This document shows positions 34,124 through 42,442 of a stretch of DNA of 64,000 nt, piece by piece. Below the pieces are notes generated by a model that searched no databases, was not told the origin of the DNA, and saw only the letters and a list, made by a program, of their open reading frames with translations. The stretch covers positions 124,001 to 188,000 of the forward strand of contig WLIV01000004.1 in NCBI GenBank assembly GCA_009702045.1. Reading direction: 5' to 3'. The translations under genes and the position numbers were made by a program. Within the stretch, counting starts at the first letter, position 1, and each line of letters starts with the position of its first letter. Origin of the DNA: Actinomycetota bacterium (lineage in GTDB: Bacteria; Actinomycetota; Acidimicrobiia; Acidimicrobiales; Ilumatobacteraceae).

Positions 34124-34702
34124 ATGTCGCTCCCGCTCTCAGGTTCCTTCGATACCTCACAACTGCCCCGGATCGCCGCCGATCCGGTGACGGTCACGGT
34201 GGCGCGCCGGGTCACGCCAGGGCATGAGGCGCAGTATCTGCGCTGGGCAGATCAGGTAGTGGCCACGCTGCGCACGGTGCACGGCTGTCTGGGCGCAGGG
34301 GTACTGCACCCCGGGCCGGACGGGGGAGAGCACCAGATCGTGTTCCGCTTCATCGACGGTGTGCACCTGCGCAAGTGGGAACGCTCGCCCGAGCGCGAGG
34401 CGCTGATGGCGCAGGCGAAGGGGTTCGTGCTCACCGAACGGATTCAGCGCACGGTGGGCGTCGAGGCATGGTTCGAGCTGCCTGAGCGGGCCGAACCCAA
34501 GCGCTCGTTCTGGCACCGTGTGGTCACCGATGTGCTGTGGGTCTATCCCGTGGCCATCATCAGCTCGCTGTTCATTGCTCCCAGGCTTGCGCGGCTCTCG
34601 GTGGAGGTACGGGTGGTCATTTCGACGCTGTTGATCACAGTAGTGATGCGCATGGCCGTTGGACCGCTTCGTTCTCGGTTGCGCGCTCGTCGCACGTTGT
34701 GA
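34124..34702 (+). CDS. Antibiotic biosynthesis monooxygenase (ABM)-domain membrane protein
   Basis: 192 residues. The first about 105 form an ABM/dimeric alpha-beta barrel domain of the COG3224 type (VTVTVARRVTPGHEAQYLRWADQV, HPGPDGGEHQIVFRF, LRKWERSPEREALM). Two C-terminal hydrophobic segments follow (about 138-155 and 162-180). ABM domains occur in cofactor-less monooxygenases and haem-degrading enzymes, and the membrane-tailed version has no assigned reaction. The stop overlaps the candidate -35 of the tRNA promoter. Confidence 0.75.
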   Translation: MSLPLSGSFDTSQLPRIAADPVTVTVARRVTPGHEAQYLRWADQVVATLRTVHGCLGAGVLHPGPDGGEHQIVFRFIDGVHLRKWERSPEREALMAQAKGFVLTERIQRTVGVEAWFELPERAEPKRSFWHRVVTDVLWVYPVAIISSLFIAPRLARLSVEVRVVISTLLITVVMRMAVGPLRSRLRARRTL

Positions 34703-34725
34703 GCGACAGCCCGCGCTGTTATCGT
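34697..34725 (+). promoter_or_regulatory. Candidate promoter of tRNA-Ala
   Basis: -35 TTGTGA (34697-34702) and -10 TATCGT (34720-34725) are separated by 17 nt; the predicted start near 34732 is about 7 nt before the mature tRNA. Confidence 0.5.
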
Positions 34726-34738
34726 CACCCCCTCGTTC

Positions 34739-34811
34739 GGGGCTGTAGCTCAGTTGGCAGAGCGCTTCCATGGCATGGAAGAGGTCTGGGGTTCAATTCC
34801 CCACAGCTCCA
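34739..34811 (+). tRNA. tRNA-Ala (anticodon GGC)
   Basis: A 73-nt cloverleaf: acceptor GGGGCTG pairs with CAGCTCC (one G-U), D arm GCTC/GAGC, anticodon stem CTTCC/GGAAG with loop ATGGCAT (anticodon GGC), T stem TGGGG/CCCCA with loop TTCAATT, discriminator A. The 3' CCA is not encoded (A is followed by CGG). Confidence 0.95.
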
Positions 34812-34816
34812 CGGAC

Positions 34817-34846
34817 AAAGGCCCAGGTCACAGCACCTGGGCCTTT
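34817..34846 (+). terminator. Rho-independent-type terminator after tRNA-Ala
   Basis: AAAGGCCCAGGT and ACCTGGGCCTTT form a perfect 12-bp stem with a CACAGC loop, starting 5 nt after the tRNA. The run after it is short (TTTCTCGTT). Confidence 0.8.
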
Positions 34847-34890
34847 CTCGTTCCCGCACTCGGAACGTGGCTGGGGTTCTACCGGGTGAC

Positions 34891-34918
34891 GCGGGCCGTT
34901 GCCGTTTTCGGGTCAGCC
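34891..34918. repeat. 28-bp direct repeat, copy 1
   Basis: Identical over 28 bp and in the same orientation to 35600-35627. This copy begins about 45 bp after the tRNA terminator and contains the stop codon (34913-34915) of the pentapeptide-repeat gene. Confidence 0.85.
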
Positions 34919-35560
34919 CGGCTGGAGGACGCCGCGGACGAGCACCCAGCCGGTGGGCAGCGCGACCGGTGTGCCGATGATGCCCCCTGAGATCACGCCG
35001 GTGAGGTTGACGTCGGTGAGGTTGGCGCGGGTGAGCCAGGCGCCGGTGAGGTTGGCGCCGGTGAGGTTGGCGCCGGTGAGGTCGGCGCCGCCGAGGTAGG
35101 CGGTACCGAGGTCGGTGTCGGGGAGGTTGGCGCCGTGGAGGTTGGCGCCGTGGAGGTTGGCGCTGCCGAGGAGGGCGCCGCGGAGGTCGGCACCGCCGAG
35201 CTCGGCGTCGGTGAGGTAGGCGTTGCGGAGGTCGGCGCCGGTGAGGTTGGCGCCGGTGAGGTCGGCGCCGCGGAGGTAGGCGCCGGTGAGGTCGGCGCCG
35301 GTGAGGTCGGCGCCGGTGAAGTCGGCGCCGCTGAGGAAGGCGTTGCCGAGGTTGGCGCCGGTGAGGTCGGCGCCCGGGCATTGAGCGTTCGGGCCGATGT
35401 CGCAGGTGCCGACCATCGTGCCGGAGCGGCTGCCGCCCGAGACCGTGATCGCGACCACGGTGCCGGTGATGGCGAGCACCGCGGCGACCGCGGCGATCAG
35501 GTTGCGGCGTCGGCGACGGCTGCTCGGGCGGGTTTCGAGTGCGTCAGTGTTCGGGATCAT
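34913..35560 (-). CDS. Exported pentapeptide-repeat protein
   Basis: 215 residues. A basic patch ([10 protein letters not shown]) precedes one helix (about 21-40), so the rest is probably outside the membrane. Twenty-five consecutive A(D/N)LxG-type pentads run from residue 63 to 187 ([10 protein letters not shown] and variants) and should form a right-handed quadrilateral beta-helix of about six coils. The C-terminus [19 protein letters not shown] is typical of actinobacterial members. ATG at 35560. There is a Cys at 53 and one at 61, a possible disulfide before the helix. The gene lies between two perfect 28-bp repeats next to a tRNA. Function unknown; this is not a Qnr/MfpA-like cytosolic gyrase mimic. 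Confidence 0.82.
   Translation of the reverse strand: MIPNTDALETRPSSRRRRRNLIAAVAAVLAITGTVVAITVSGGSRSGTMVGTCDIGPNAQCPGADLTGANLGNAFLSGADFTGADLTGADLTGAYLRGADLTGANLTGADLRNAYLTDAELGGADLRGALLGSANLHGANLHGANLPDTDLGTAYLGGADLTGANLTGANLTGAWLTRANLTDVNLTGVISGGIIGTPVALPTGWVLVRGVLQPG
35000..35374. repeat. Tandem 15-bp repeats encoding the pentapeptide array
   Basis: Twenty-five imperfect 15-bp units, as read on the plus strand mostly GGCGCCGGTGAGGTC-like. They encode the pentads and are prone to slippage in multiples of 15 bp, so length may vary between strains. Confidence 0.8.
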
Positions 35561-35599
35561 CGGGCACCATAGCCGTAAACTGTCCTGCACCGTGGTGGT

Positions 35600-35627
35600 G
35601 CGGGCCGTTGCCGTTTTCGGGTCAGCC
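35600..35627. repeat. 28-bp direct repeat, copy 2
   Basis: Second perfect copy, 40 bp upstream of the pentapeptide gene start and 709 bp from copy 1. It contains no start or stop used by any gene here. Confidence 0.85.
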
Positions 35628-35978
35628 TCGCTGAGTCTGGCGTAGACGAGTGTGACGCCGTCGGCTCGATCGATGTGACCTGCCCGGCGAGAACTCGCGG
35701 CCCTTGACGCGTTCCGGCGAAATTTCTTCAGCTCCGCCGCCGGCGGCCCAGCTACCAGGACATTTACGCTTGTTTGCAGCGTAGGGTGCGTGCTACCTGC
35801 GGTGATCGCAGCGGGGCCTCAGGACAGTTCGCTGCCACAAAGACAGCGGACGCTGTGGTTCCTAAACGGATTCCATAATTTGTCGACACTTCTCCTTCAG
35901 AATGTGCCGTGGTAAACCGAAGTAATGCCATGATTTCCTTGCAGCCGGCTGGGAATTGTCCGGAGCAGAGGTAGAGCC
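35628..35978. other. Non-coding region upstream of the pilus operon
   Basis: About 350 bp with no convincing gene. The half nearer pilB is lower in GC than its surroundings, as expected for a promoter/leader. Two small stems are visible: ACGCT-N7-AGCGT at 35766-35782 and ACAGC-GGAC-GCTGT at 35843-35856. I found no match to a c-di-GMP riboswitch core. The pilB Shine-Dalgarno (AGAGG) lies at its right end. Confidence 0.5.
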
Positions 35979-37808
35979 GTGAGCGAAGAGCATCAATCCA
36001 GCACCATCCAGACTGACGTCGCGCCCGACCCGGACTCAGGTCGTGGGGGGCGTTGGTTGACCAGAACTCGGTCGTCGTCGGCCGGCGGCACTCCGTTGCC
36101 GTTGTCCCCCATGTCCGGGGCCATGGTCCCGATGCGATTGGGCGACTTACTCGCGGCGCGTGGCAAGGTCACCGGCGACCAGATCCGCGACGCATTGCTC
36201 GCGCAGAACTCGGGCGGCGGTCGGCTCGGTGCCACCCTGGTGGCGTTGGGCTTGTTGACCGAGCGGGAACTCGCCGAAGCGCTGTCTGAGCAGTCTGGTC
36301 TCGACCTGATCGACTTGGCGCGCGAGGAGATCGACCGCGACATCGCCATGTTGCTGCCCGAGAGCGACGCCCTGCGCTTGGTGGCGCTTCCGATCCGTAG
36401 CGACGGCCAGCGCATCGACGTTGCAGTCGCCGACCCGTATGCGGCCGACCTGCAGCCCAACTTGATCGAGTTGCTGGGCAAACCGGTACGTCTCCATGTT
36501 GCTGCCTCGCCCGACATCCTCGACTCCATTTCTGCGTTGTACGTCCGTAGCGGCGACATGGACGATGTGCTCAAGGTGTTCGAGACCCGCGCCCAGTCGC
36601 GCAAGCGCACCGCCGACGGTGCCGGTGTCACGGTGGTGGATGAGAACGCTCCCATCGTGCGAGTCATCAACCTGATTCTCGAACAGGCAATGCGTGAGCG
36701 GGCCAGCGACGTGCACATCGAACCCCAGGAAGACTCCGTGCGCATCCGCGTGCGCACCGACGGAGCGCTGCACCAGATCATGACGCTGCCCGATGGGATG
36801 GGCGCCCCGTTGATGTCGCGAATCAAGGTGATGGCCAATCTCAACATCGTCGAGCGTCGTCGCCCGCAGGACGGCAACTTCACCGTCGAGGTGCTGGGGA
36901 AGGATGTCGACGTGCGCGTTGCCACGTCACCAACGGTCTTCGGTGAGATGGCGGTGCTGCGACTGCTCGACAAGAGCCGTAGCTTCTTCGAGTTGTCCCG
37001 CCTGGGTATGTCGCCTGAGACCGAGGCCCGCTACCAGGAACTGATTCGGATGCCGTTCGGTCTCGTGGTGTGTGCCGGCCCGACGGGAGCTGGGAAGACC
37101 ACGACGCTGTACGCAACGTTGGCGGCAGTGAACGGCGACCACCTCAAGGTCTCCACCATTGAGGATCCGGTCGAGTACGTCATCCCCGGTATCAGCCAGA
37201 TCCAGATCCACGAACAGTCGGGTCTCACCTTCGCCACCGGTCTGCGGGCCATCCTGCGTCAAGACCCCGACACGGTGCTGGTCGGCGAGATTCGCGACGT
37301 CGAGACCGCTCGGATCGCGGTGCAGGCCGCCCTCACCGGTCACTTCGTGATGTCCTCGCTGCACGCCACCGACGCCAGCGCGGCGCTGCACCGCTTCCTC
37401 GACATGGGTATTGAGCCGTATCTGCTGGCGTCATCGCTGACAGGTGTGGTGGGGCAACGTCTGCTGCGACGCAACTGTCCGAGATGTTCCGTCAGCTACA
37501 CCCCGCCCGTGGCTGAGGTCGCGTTCCTTGAGCGGGTGTTGGGCCACACGCTGGAAGGAACGTTCACGCGTGGCGAAGGGTGCAACCTGTGTCGCAACAC
37601 CGGGTACTTCGAGCGAGTCGGCGTGTACGAGGTGCTCGCCGTGACCGATGAGATCCGCGAGCTGATGGTGCGTCATGCCACTCAATCCGAAGTGCGTGAC
37701 CTGGCTCAACAACAAGGTATGCGCACACTCGCCCGCCAAGCGGTCGAGTTGGCGTTGGAAGGTGCGACGACCTTGTCTGAGGTCCTGAGAACAGTGGCGG
37801 TGGTCTGA
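35979..37808 (+). CDS. pilB: Type IV pilus assembly ATPase PilB (GspE family)
   Basis: 609-residue hexameric ATPase that powers pilus extension from the cytosolic face. An N-terminal T2SSE_N/MshEN-like domain (about 50-190; LGDLLAARGKVTGDQIRDAL) precedes the ATPase: ASDVHIEPQED, Walker A GPTGAGKTTT (about 367-376), Asp box TIEDPVEY, Walker B RQDPDTVLVGEIRD and His box SSLHATDA. The tetracysteine zinc site CPRC...CNLC (near 500-535) is characteristic of PilB/GspE rather than PilT. GTG at 35979 with AGAGG upstream. First gene of a six-gene operon with overlapping codons. Confidence 0.93.
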   Translation: MSEEHQSSTIQTDVAPDPDSGRGGRWLTRTRSSSAGGTPLPLSPMSGAMVPMRLGDLLAARGKVTGDQIRDALLAQNSGGGRLGATLVALGLLTERELAEALSEQSGLDLIDLAREEIDRDIAMLLPESDALRLVALPIRSDGQRIDVAVADPYAADLQPNLIELLGKPVRLHVAASPDILDSISALYVRSGDMDDVLKVFETRAQSRKRTADGAGVTVVDENAPIVRVINLILEQAMRERASDVHIEPQEDSVRIRVRTDGALHQIMTLPDGMGAPLMSRIKVMANLNIVERRRPQDGNFTVEVLGKDVDVRVATSPTVFGEMAVLRLLDKSRSFFELSRLGMSPETEARYQELIRMPFGLVVCAGPTGAGKTTTLYATLAAVNGDHLKVSTIEDPVEYVIPGISQIQIHEQSGLTFATGLRAILRQDPDTVLVGEIRDVETARIAVQAALTGHFVMSSLHATDASAALHRFLDMGIEPYLLASSLTGVVGQRLLRRNCPRCSVSYTPPVAEVAFLERVLGHTLEGTFTRGEGCNLCRNTGYFERVGVYEVLAVTDEIRELMVRHATQSEVRDLAQQQGMRTLARQAVELALEGATTLSEVLRTVAVV

Positions 37809-39019
37809 TGACTGCGTTCGTGTATACCGCCGTCGATGTCGACGGCAAGGACGTGAAGGGCAAGATCGATGCGGTCGACGAGCCGGATGCTCGCCGACTG
37901 CTGATGCTGCAGAACCTCGATGTTCGTCATGTCAGCGGTCGCATTCCGCTGATGCAGCGCGAGCTCGGCGGTAAGGAGAAGGTCAAGCAGACCGACATCC
38001 TGCACTTCAGCCGCCAGATGGCGGCGTTCGTGCACGCCGGCCTGCCGGTGATCGATGGTCTCGACATCATCTCCCGTTCCACATCGAACAAGACGTTCGC
38101 CGACGCGTTGCACGACATGCGCGACCAGATTCGTCAGGGCGTGCCCTTCGTTGATGCGCTTGCGCAGCATGAATCAATGCTGCCCAGTTACTACTTGGGC
38201 ATCGTGCGCTCGTCAGAGCTAACAGGCCGCCTCGATGTAGCCCTCGAGCATCTCGCTGTCTACATGGAGCGCGAGCATGAGGCGCGCAGTCGCATCAAGT
38301 CGGCGCTGGCATATCCATCGGTCATCGTTGGTATGTCGGTGGTGTCGGTGATCGTGCTGTCCGTGTTCGTGTTGCCCAAGTTCGTGTCGCTCTTCGAGGA
38401 GCTGCACGCGACGTTGCCGCTCACCACGCGCATGCTGATGAACTTTGCCAACTTCTCGTCGAGCTACTGGTGGACGTACCTCGTGGCGATCGGCGGCTTC
38501 GTCATCGGTGTGCAATGGATGCGCAAGCAGGCAGCGACCAAGCGCTTTCTCGACCGAATGCTCTTGAAGGTGCCACTCATCGGTGAAGTGGTGCTGTTCT
38601 CCGGAGTCGAGCGTGTCTGCCGGATTCTGGCCACGATGTGGGAGGCCGGTGTGCCGATCGACAACGCGATGGTGGCTGCCATCCAGAGTTCGAACAACAC
38701 GGTCATCGCCGGCAAGCTCCGAACGATCCAGGAGGCGGTGCTGGAAGGCGACGGCCTGGCCGAGCCGTTCGCTGCCGCCGACATCTTCCCCGATGCCGCC
38801 GTGCAAATGATCACTGTCGGTGAGGCCACTGGAACGCTCGCCGACCAGTTGCTCGGGGCAGCCGACTTCTACGAGCGAGAGATCGAGTTCAAGCTCAAGC
38901 GCCTCACTACGTACTTCGAGCCGCTGATCATCATCATGGTGAGCTTCGTCGTCGGTTTCGTCGCCGTTGCTCTCGTGCAGGCCATGTACGGCTCCCTGAG
39001 CAGTTCGCAGCTGAAGTGA
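37808..39019 (+). CDS. pilC: Type IV pilus inner-membrane platform protein PilC (GspF family)
   Basis: 403-residue polytopic platform protein. Two GspF domains are visible, with FSRQMAAFVHAGLPVIDGLDI in the first and FSGVERVCRILATMWEAGVPIDNAM in the second; helices lie near 165-190, 215-235 and 372-395. It couples PilB rotation to pilin extraction. Its ATG uses the last base of the pilB stop. Confidence 0.93.
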   Translation: MTAFVYTAVDVDGKDVKGKIDAVDEPDARRLLMLQNLDVRHVSGRIPLMQRELGGKEKVKQTDILHFSRQMAAFVHAGLPVIDGLDIISRSTSNKTFADALHDMRDQIRQGVPFVDALAQHESMLPSYYLGIVRSSELTGRLDVALEHLAVYMEREHEARSRIKSALAYPSVIVGMSVVSVIVLSVFVLPKFVSLFEELHATLPLTTRMLMNFANFSSSYWWTYLVAIGGFVIGVQWMRKQAATKRFLDRMLLKVPLIGEVVLFSGVERVCRILATMWEAGVPIDNAMVAAIQSSNNTVIAGKLRTIQEAVLEGDGLAEPFAAADIFPDAAVQMITVGEATGTLADQLLGAADFYEREIEFKLKRLTTYFEPLIIIMVSFVVGFVAVALVQAMYGSLSSSQLK

Positions 39020-39450
39020 TGAACCGGCCAGACCCTCGCGACCGTGGCTACACGTTGCTGGAACTGCTGGCAGCCATGGCCATCATGAGCATCGCGTTCG
39101 CCGCCATCTTCGCGGGCCTGGGTATGTTCTTGCGTACCGAGAGGGTGCAGGGTGCCCAGGCGCAACTCGACGTGAGCCTGCGCTCGTACGCGGAGCAACT
39201 GTTGGGCGTTACCTACGTCAACTGTGCCACCCCGTCAACGGCCACATATGCCGCGGTGACGGTCCCGACGGACGTGCACGCCAAGGCCTACACAAAGTCG
39301 GTCACGATCAAGTACTGGAACGGCGATCTGCCGGCCACATGGGCGTCGTCGTGCACTACCGGGAACGACAAAGGGTTGCAGCAGATCACCATCCAACTGA
39401 CCGGTAGCGATGGCGAGAAGGGCACCTTGACGATCGGTAAGGCGCAATGA
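39019..39450 (+). CDS. Type IV prepilin-like protein (minor pilin 1)
   Basis: 143 residues with a class III signal: DRGYTLLELLAAMAIMSIAF, with cleavage expected after the glycine and Glu at mature position 5. The C-terminal domain has a possible disulfide (NCATPS and SSCTTG). ATG at 39019 shares the pilC stop; GTG at 39016 is an alternative. A pseudopilin or minor pilin. Confidence 0.85.
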   Translation: MNRPDPRDRGYTLLELLAAMAIMSIAFAAIFAGLGMFLRTERVQGAQAQLDVSLRSYAEQLLGVTYVNCATPSTATYAAVTVPTDVHAKAYTKSVTIKYWNGDLPATWASSCTTGNDKGLQQITIQLTGSDGEKGTLTIGKAQ

Positions 39451-39998
39451 AGCGCGATCGAGGGTTCACGCTCACCGAGCTGATCGTTGCCGTCGCGATC
39501 GTCGCGATCATCTCCACCAGCGTCGGTGCGGCACTGATCACTGGGTTGCGGATCACTTCCAACACCTACTCGAAGTTCGATCAGAGCAACGCTGAGCTGG
39601 CCGTCACCCGCTTCTTGTCCGGCGACATCTACGCTGCTGAAGGGCCAATCGTCTACAACAGCTCCAGTGATGCCACCTGTGGCGGTGTGGCCAACCCGGG
39701 GCTGAAGCTCAAGTCGCGTACTGACGCCACGGCCGATCTGGCGGGAACCAACATCACCACCGTGGTGTGGGCGTTGTCGGGCACCGACGTGATGCGCCGC
39801 ACGTGTGTGAATGGTGTGCAGACCGATTCGTTCCGAGTTGCGGGTGGCATCAGCGCGTTCACGCCCACCGGGTGCTCGAACCCGTGCAGGAACCTGACGG
39901 TCAGTGTCACGTTCAAGGCTGCAGCGGTGGGCACCAACGGGAAAGTCCCCGAGCGGTCATGGACCCTCAAGGTCACTCGTCGTGGAGTCACCGCGTGA
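39447..39998 (+). CDS. Type IV prepilin-like protein (PilW-like minor pilin 2)
   Basis: 183 residues; prepilin signal KRDRGFTLTELIVAVAIVAI with Glu+5. The C-terminal domain has four or more cysteines (ATCGG, RRTCVNG, TGCSNPCRN). PilW/GspJ-like by size and position. Overlaps its neighbours by 4 nt on both sides. Confidence 0.85.
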   Translation: MKRDRGFTLTELIVAVAIVAIISTSVGAALITGLRITSNTYSKFDQSNAELAVTRFLSGDIYAAEGPIVYNSSSDATCGGVANPGLKLKSRTDATADLAGTNITTVVWALSGTDVMRRTCVNGVQTDSFRVAGGISAFTPTGCSNPCRNLTVSVTFKAAAVGTNGKVPERSWTLKVTRRGVTA

Positions 39999-40321
39999 AA
40001 CGTTCACCTACTGCCACCGACCGGGGCTTCACGCTCATCGAGATCATCGTTGCCATCGTGATCGTGGGCATTATCTCCACCGTGGTCACCTTCTCGATGC
40101 GCGCCCTGTTGAGCAACAGCAGCAAGAAGACCTGCACCGTGGAGGTTCACAAGGTGAACACCGCAATTCAGGCGTATTATTCTGAGAACAAGGTCTGGAT
40201 CACCACCCTGACCCTCAGTTCTCTGGTGCCCGATTACCTGACCACTGCGCCGTCAGCATCCTCCCCGTCTGGTGCAGGAACTGTTGACGCCGCTCACACC
40301 TACAAGGGGTCGAAGTGTTGA
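39995..40321 (+). CDS. Type IV prepilin-like protein (major-pilin-like 3)
   Basis: 108 residues; signal DRGFTLIEIIVAIVIVGIIS with Glu+5, then an N-terminal helix and a short globular part (CTVEVHKVNTAIQAYYSEN, LSSLVPDYL, GSKC at the end) like small PilA/GspG-type pilins. This is the best candidate in the operon for a major subunit, although its position among minor pilins leaves that open. GTG at 39995. Confidence 0.83.
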   Translation: MKRSPTATDRGFTLIEIIVAIVIVGIISTVVTFSMRALLSNSSKKTCTVEVHKVNTAIQAYYSENKVWITTLTLSSLVPDYLTTAPSASSPSGAGTVDAAHTYKGSKC

Positions 40322-42369
40322 ACAACGAACAGCACACACACGAACGACATGGCAGAGACGAGGGCGCTGCACTCGTCATGGCGATCGCGTTCGTCACCGT
40401 CATTGGGCTACTCCTTGCCGGATCGCTGAGCTATGCAGCGGTGAGCATGAAAGCCTCGTCGCACCGGTACACGCCGGCGCGCAATCGGCTCTACGGTGCC
40501 GATGCAGCCACCAAGGCAGCGATGCACTATGTGGGCGACCACCCTGAAGCTGGTCAGGCGCTGCCCGGTGTCACGTGTAATGCATCCAAGACCTACGGCA
40601 CCGTGGGCACGGAGTCGGTCGGCGTTCAGATTTGTCCGCAAGGCGTTGGCGCCGCAGGTTCGTTCCCCACACCGGGTTCGGTCTTCTGGGGTCTGGTGAC
40701 GCTCGCCACCGGCTCCGATAAGGGTCTCACGATGACGGGGAACAACCCGTTCCAGATCAACGGCAACGTGTACTCGAACACCGATGTCAACGTCGCTGGC
40801 ACCGGCTCGCTGATCGTGAAGCAGGGCAGCCTGTATGCGGGCAGTTGCGCTGGAACCGGCACGATCACCGTCGACGGCACGAAGAATTGTGCTGCCACTG
40901 GGAAGGGCACCGCGAATGATCCGGATTACCTGCCGGGCATCACTGCTCAGCCCAGCGATGCCACGATCGTCAAGGCCTGTGGCAGCTCCGGGACTGCGTC
41001 CACGCGCGTGGTGGAGATCGGGCCAGGGAACTGGACGGCCGCGATTTTCACCGCGGTGAAGGGGTGCGCCAATGTCTGGCTGAAGCCCGGTATCCATTAC
41101 CTAGAAGGCCTCGGTTCCTGGTCGATCACCAACAAGGTGGTTGCCGGCGCCACGACCAACGGCACCTCTTCCGGCATTCCGGCGGCGGCGGTACCGGGGG
41201 GCTGCGACGACACCAAAGATGGTGCGATGCTCTTTCTGGCGGGTAACACCACCATCACTGTGGCGACGGCCGTCAGCCCAGCAACGAGCAGCAGTCTGCA
41301 GGTGTGCGGCAAGAACGTCCTGCAGGCAAGCGGTCGCACGGTGGAGATCCCGTTGTACGACTCCACCACCGATATCGGCGGGCACACCGACTCTGACACG
41401 CTGACGACCGGCTCCAACAGCACCGTCAGCGACAGTTCGTGCTCGACCGACAACAGCCACGGTGACAGCAACGGCAACGGTGGAGGCGGCGGCGTCTCGA
41501 GAGCCATCCATCAGCCCGGCAAAGTGGGCGACGGCGGTGGCGGCGACGGTGGCGGTGGCGGTGGCACCACCACCTGTGAGTGGTCGAACCGTAACAATGC
41601 CAAGTTGATCGACACCACCATCGCTACGGACACGGGCGTTACCAAGAGCGCTCGTACCTCCACGCTCACCATCACCAAGTACGCCGGTGCCGGAGCGATC
41701 CCGTCTTCGGTCGATCAGCTCACGGTCAAGGTCACGGCCCTCGCCACCCGTACCAGCGGCAGCGGCAGCGCCAACGGCAACTACAGCATCAAGGTCCTCA
41801 ACTCCGACGGCACCACCGCGTGTAACGCGTCTGGAGGGCACACCATGGCCACCGGCAGCACGCTGCCGACAACGCCCGATACGTTCACCGTGAACTGCAA
41901 CACCGGGATGACTGCGCCACTGCAGGTTGAGTTCTATGCGACCGCCAGCAACTCGGACGGAACGCGCGCCGTAAAACTTGACGGTATCGAACTCAGCTAT
42001 AGCGTTGATGTGGCCGGGACGTTGCTCAAGCACACCGCAGGTCTCACCTCGATCACCGCCACTACCAGCAGTGCCCCAGTGTGGTTCGGCGGCGAGATCT
42101 ACCTTCCCGCATCGGCGATGTCGCTGAAGGCCAGTGCACTCAACGGTGTGGTCTCGACGTTGGGTGCCGTGATGTACCGCCTGATCTACAGCGCCGACCA
42201 CAGCGCGGCGGATGTGCTGGCCTCGGCCAACAACGTCTACACCGCGGGTGGCGACATCCTGGTCAAGACCCAGGTGGGTGCCAAAGACTGGGTGACCTGT
42301 CGCATCGCATTGGCCCTAGCGAGTGGCCTCGGCACCCCGACACTCAAGGGCTGTACCGTCCCGCGCTGA
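40315..42369 (+). CDS. Large PilX-like surface protein, Gly/Ser/Thr-rich
   Basis: 684 residues. After a basic leader the helix DEGAALVMAIAFVTVIGLLLAG (about 13-34) matches the PilX N-terminus (no cleavage Gly-Phe with Glu+5). The ectodomain has paired cysteines and low-complexity linkers: NGNGGGGG and VGDGGGGDGGGGGGTTT near residues 383-420. The C-terminal part looks like beta-sandwich repeats (SARTSTLTITKYAG, VDQLTVKVTALATR). Probably a pilus-tip or pilus-associated adhesin (inference). GTG at 40315 overlaps the upstream stop; TTG at 40318 is possible. Confidence 0.75.
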   Translation: MLNNEQHTHERHGRDEGAALVMAIAFVTVIGLLLAGSLSYAAVSMKASSHRYTPARNRLYGADAATKAAMHYVGDHPEAGQALPGVTCNASKTYGTVGTESVGVQICPQGVGAAGSFPTPGSVFWGLVTLATGSDKGLTMTGNNPFQINGNVYSNTDVNVAGTGSLIVKQGSLYAGSCAGTGTITVDGTKNCAATGKGTANDPDYLPGITAQPSDATIVKACGSSGTASTRVVEIGPGNWTAAIFTAVKGCANVWLKPGIHYLEGLGSWSITNKVVAGATTNGTSSGIPAAAVPGGCDDTKDGAMLFLAGNTTITVATAVSPATSSSLQVCGKNVLQASGRTVEIPLYDSTTDIGGHTDSDTLTTGSNSTVSDSSCSTDNSHGDSNGNGGGGGVSRAIHQPGKVGDGGGGDGGGGGGTTTCEWSNRNNAKLIDTTIATDTGVTKSARTSTLTITKYAGAGAIPSSVDQLTVKVTALATRTSGSGSANGNYSIKVLNSDGTTACNASGGHTMATGSTLPTTPDTFTVNCNTGMTAPLQVEFYATASNSDGTRAVKLDGIELSYSVDVAGTLLKHTAGLTSITATTSSAPVWFGGEIYLPASAMSLKASALNGVVSTLGAVMYRLIYSADHSAADVLASANNVYTAGGDILVKTQVGAKDWVTCRIALALASGLGTPTLKGCTVPR

Positions 42370-42417
42370 TGTGATGAATCCTGGTACGAGTGTTCCGTCT
42401 TGGCCGGGCACTCGGGC

Positions 42418-42423
42418 TAACAT
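42418..42423 (+). promoter_or_regulatory. Candidate -10 (TAACAT) for the SDR-kinase-FAD operon
   Basis: TAACAT lies 19 nt before the ATG at 42443, giving a short leader that contains the TGGAG ribosome site. Confidence 0.4.
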
Positions 42424-42442
42424 GCGCCCCCTGGAGCGTGAC

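Noticed and set aside
35000-35374. Tandem repeats looking like a CRISPR or VNTR array
   Set aside because: The 15-bp period encodes the pentapeptide beta-helix in frame, with no spacers; it is a coding repeat.
35628-35978. c-di-GMP riboswitch before the pilus operon
   Set aside because: Only short stems are present; the conserved GEMM-I core sequences were not found on reading.
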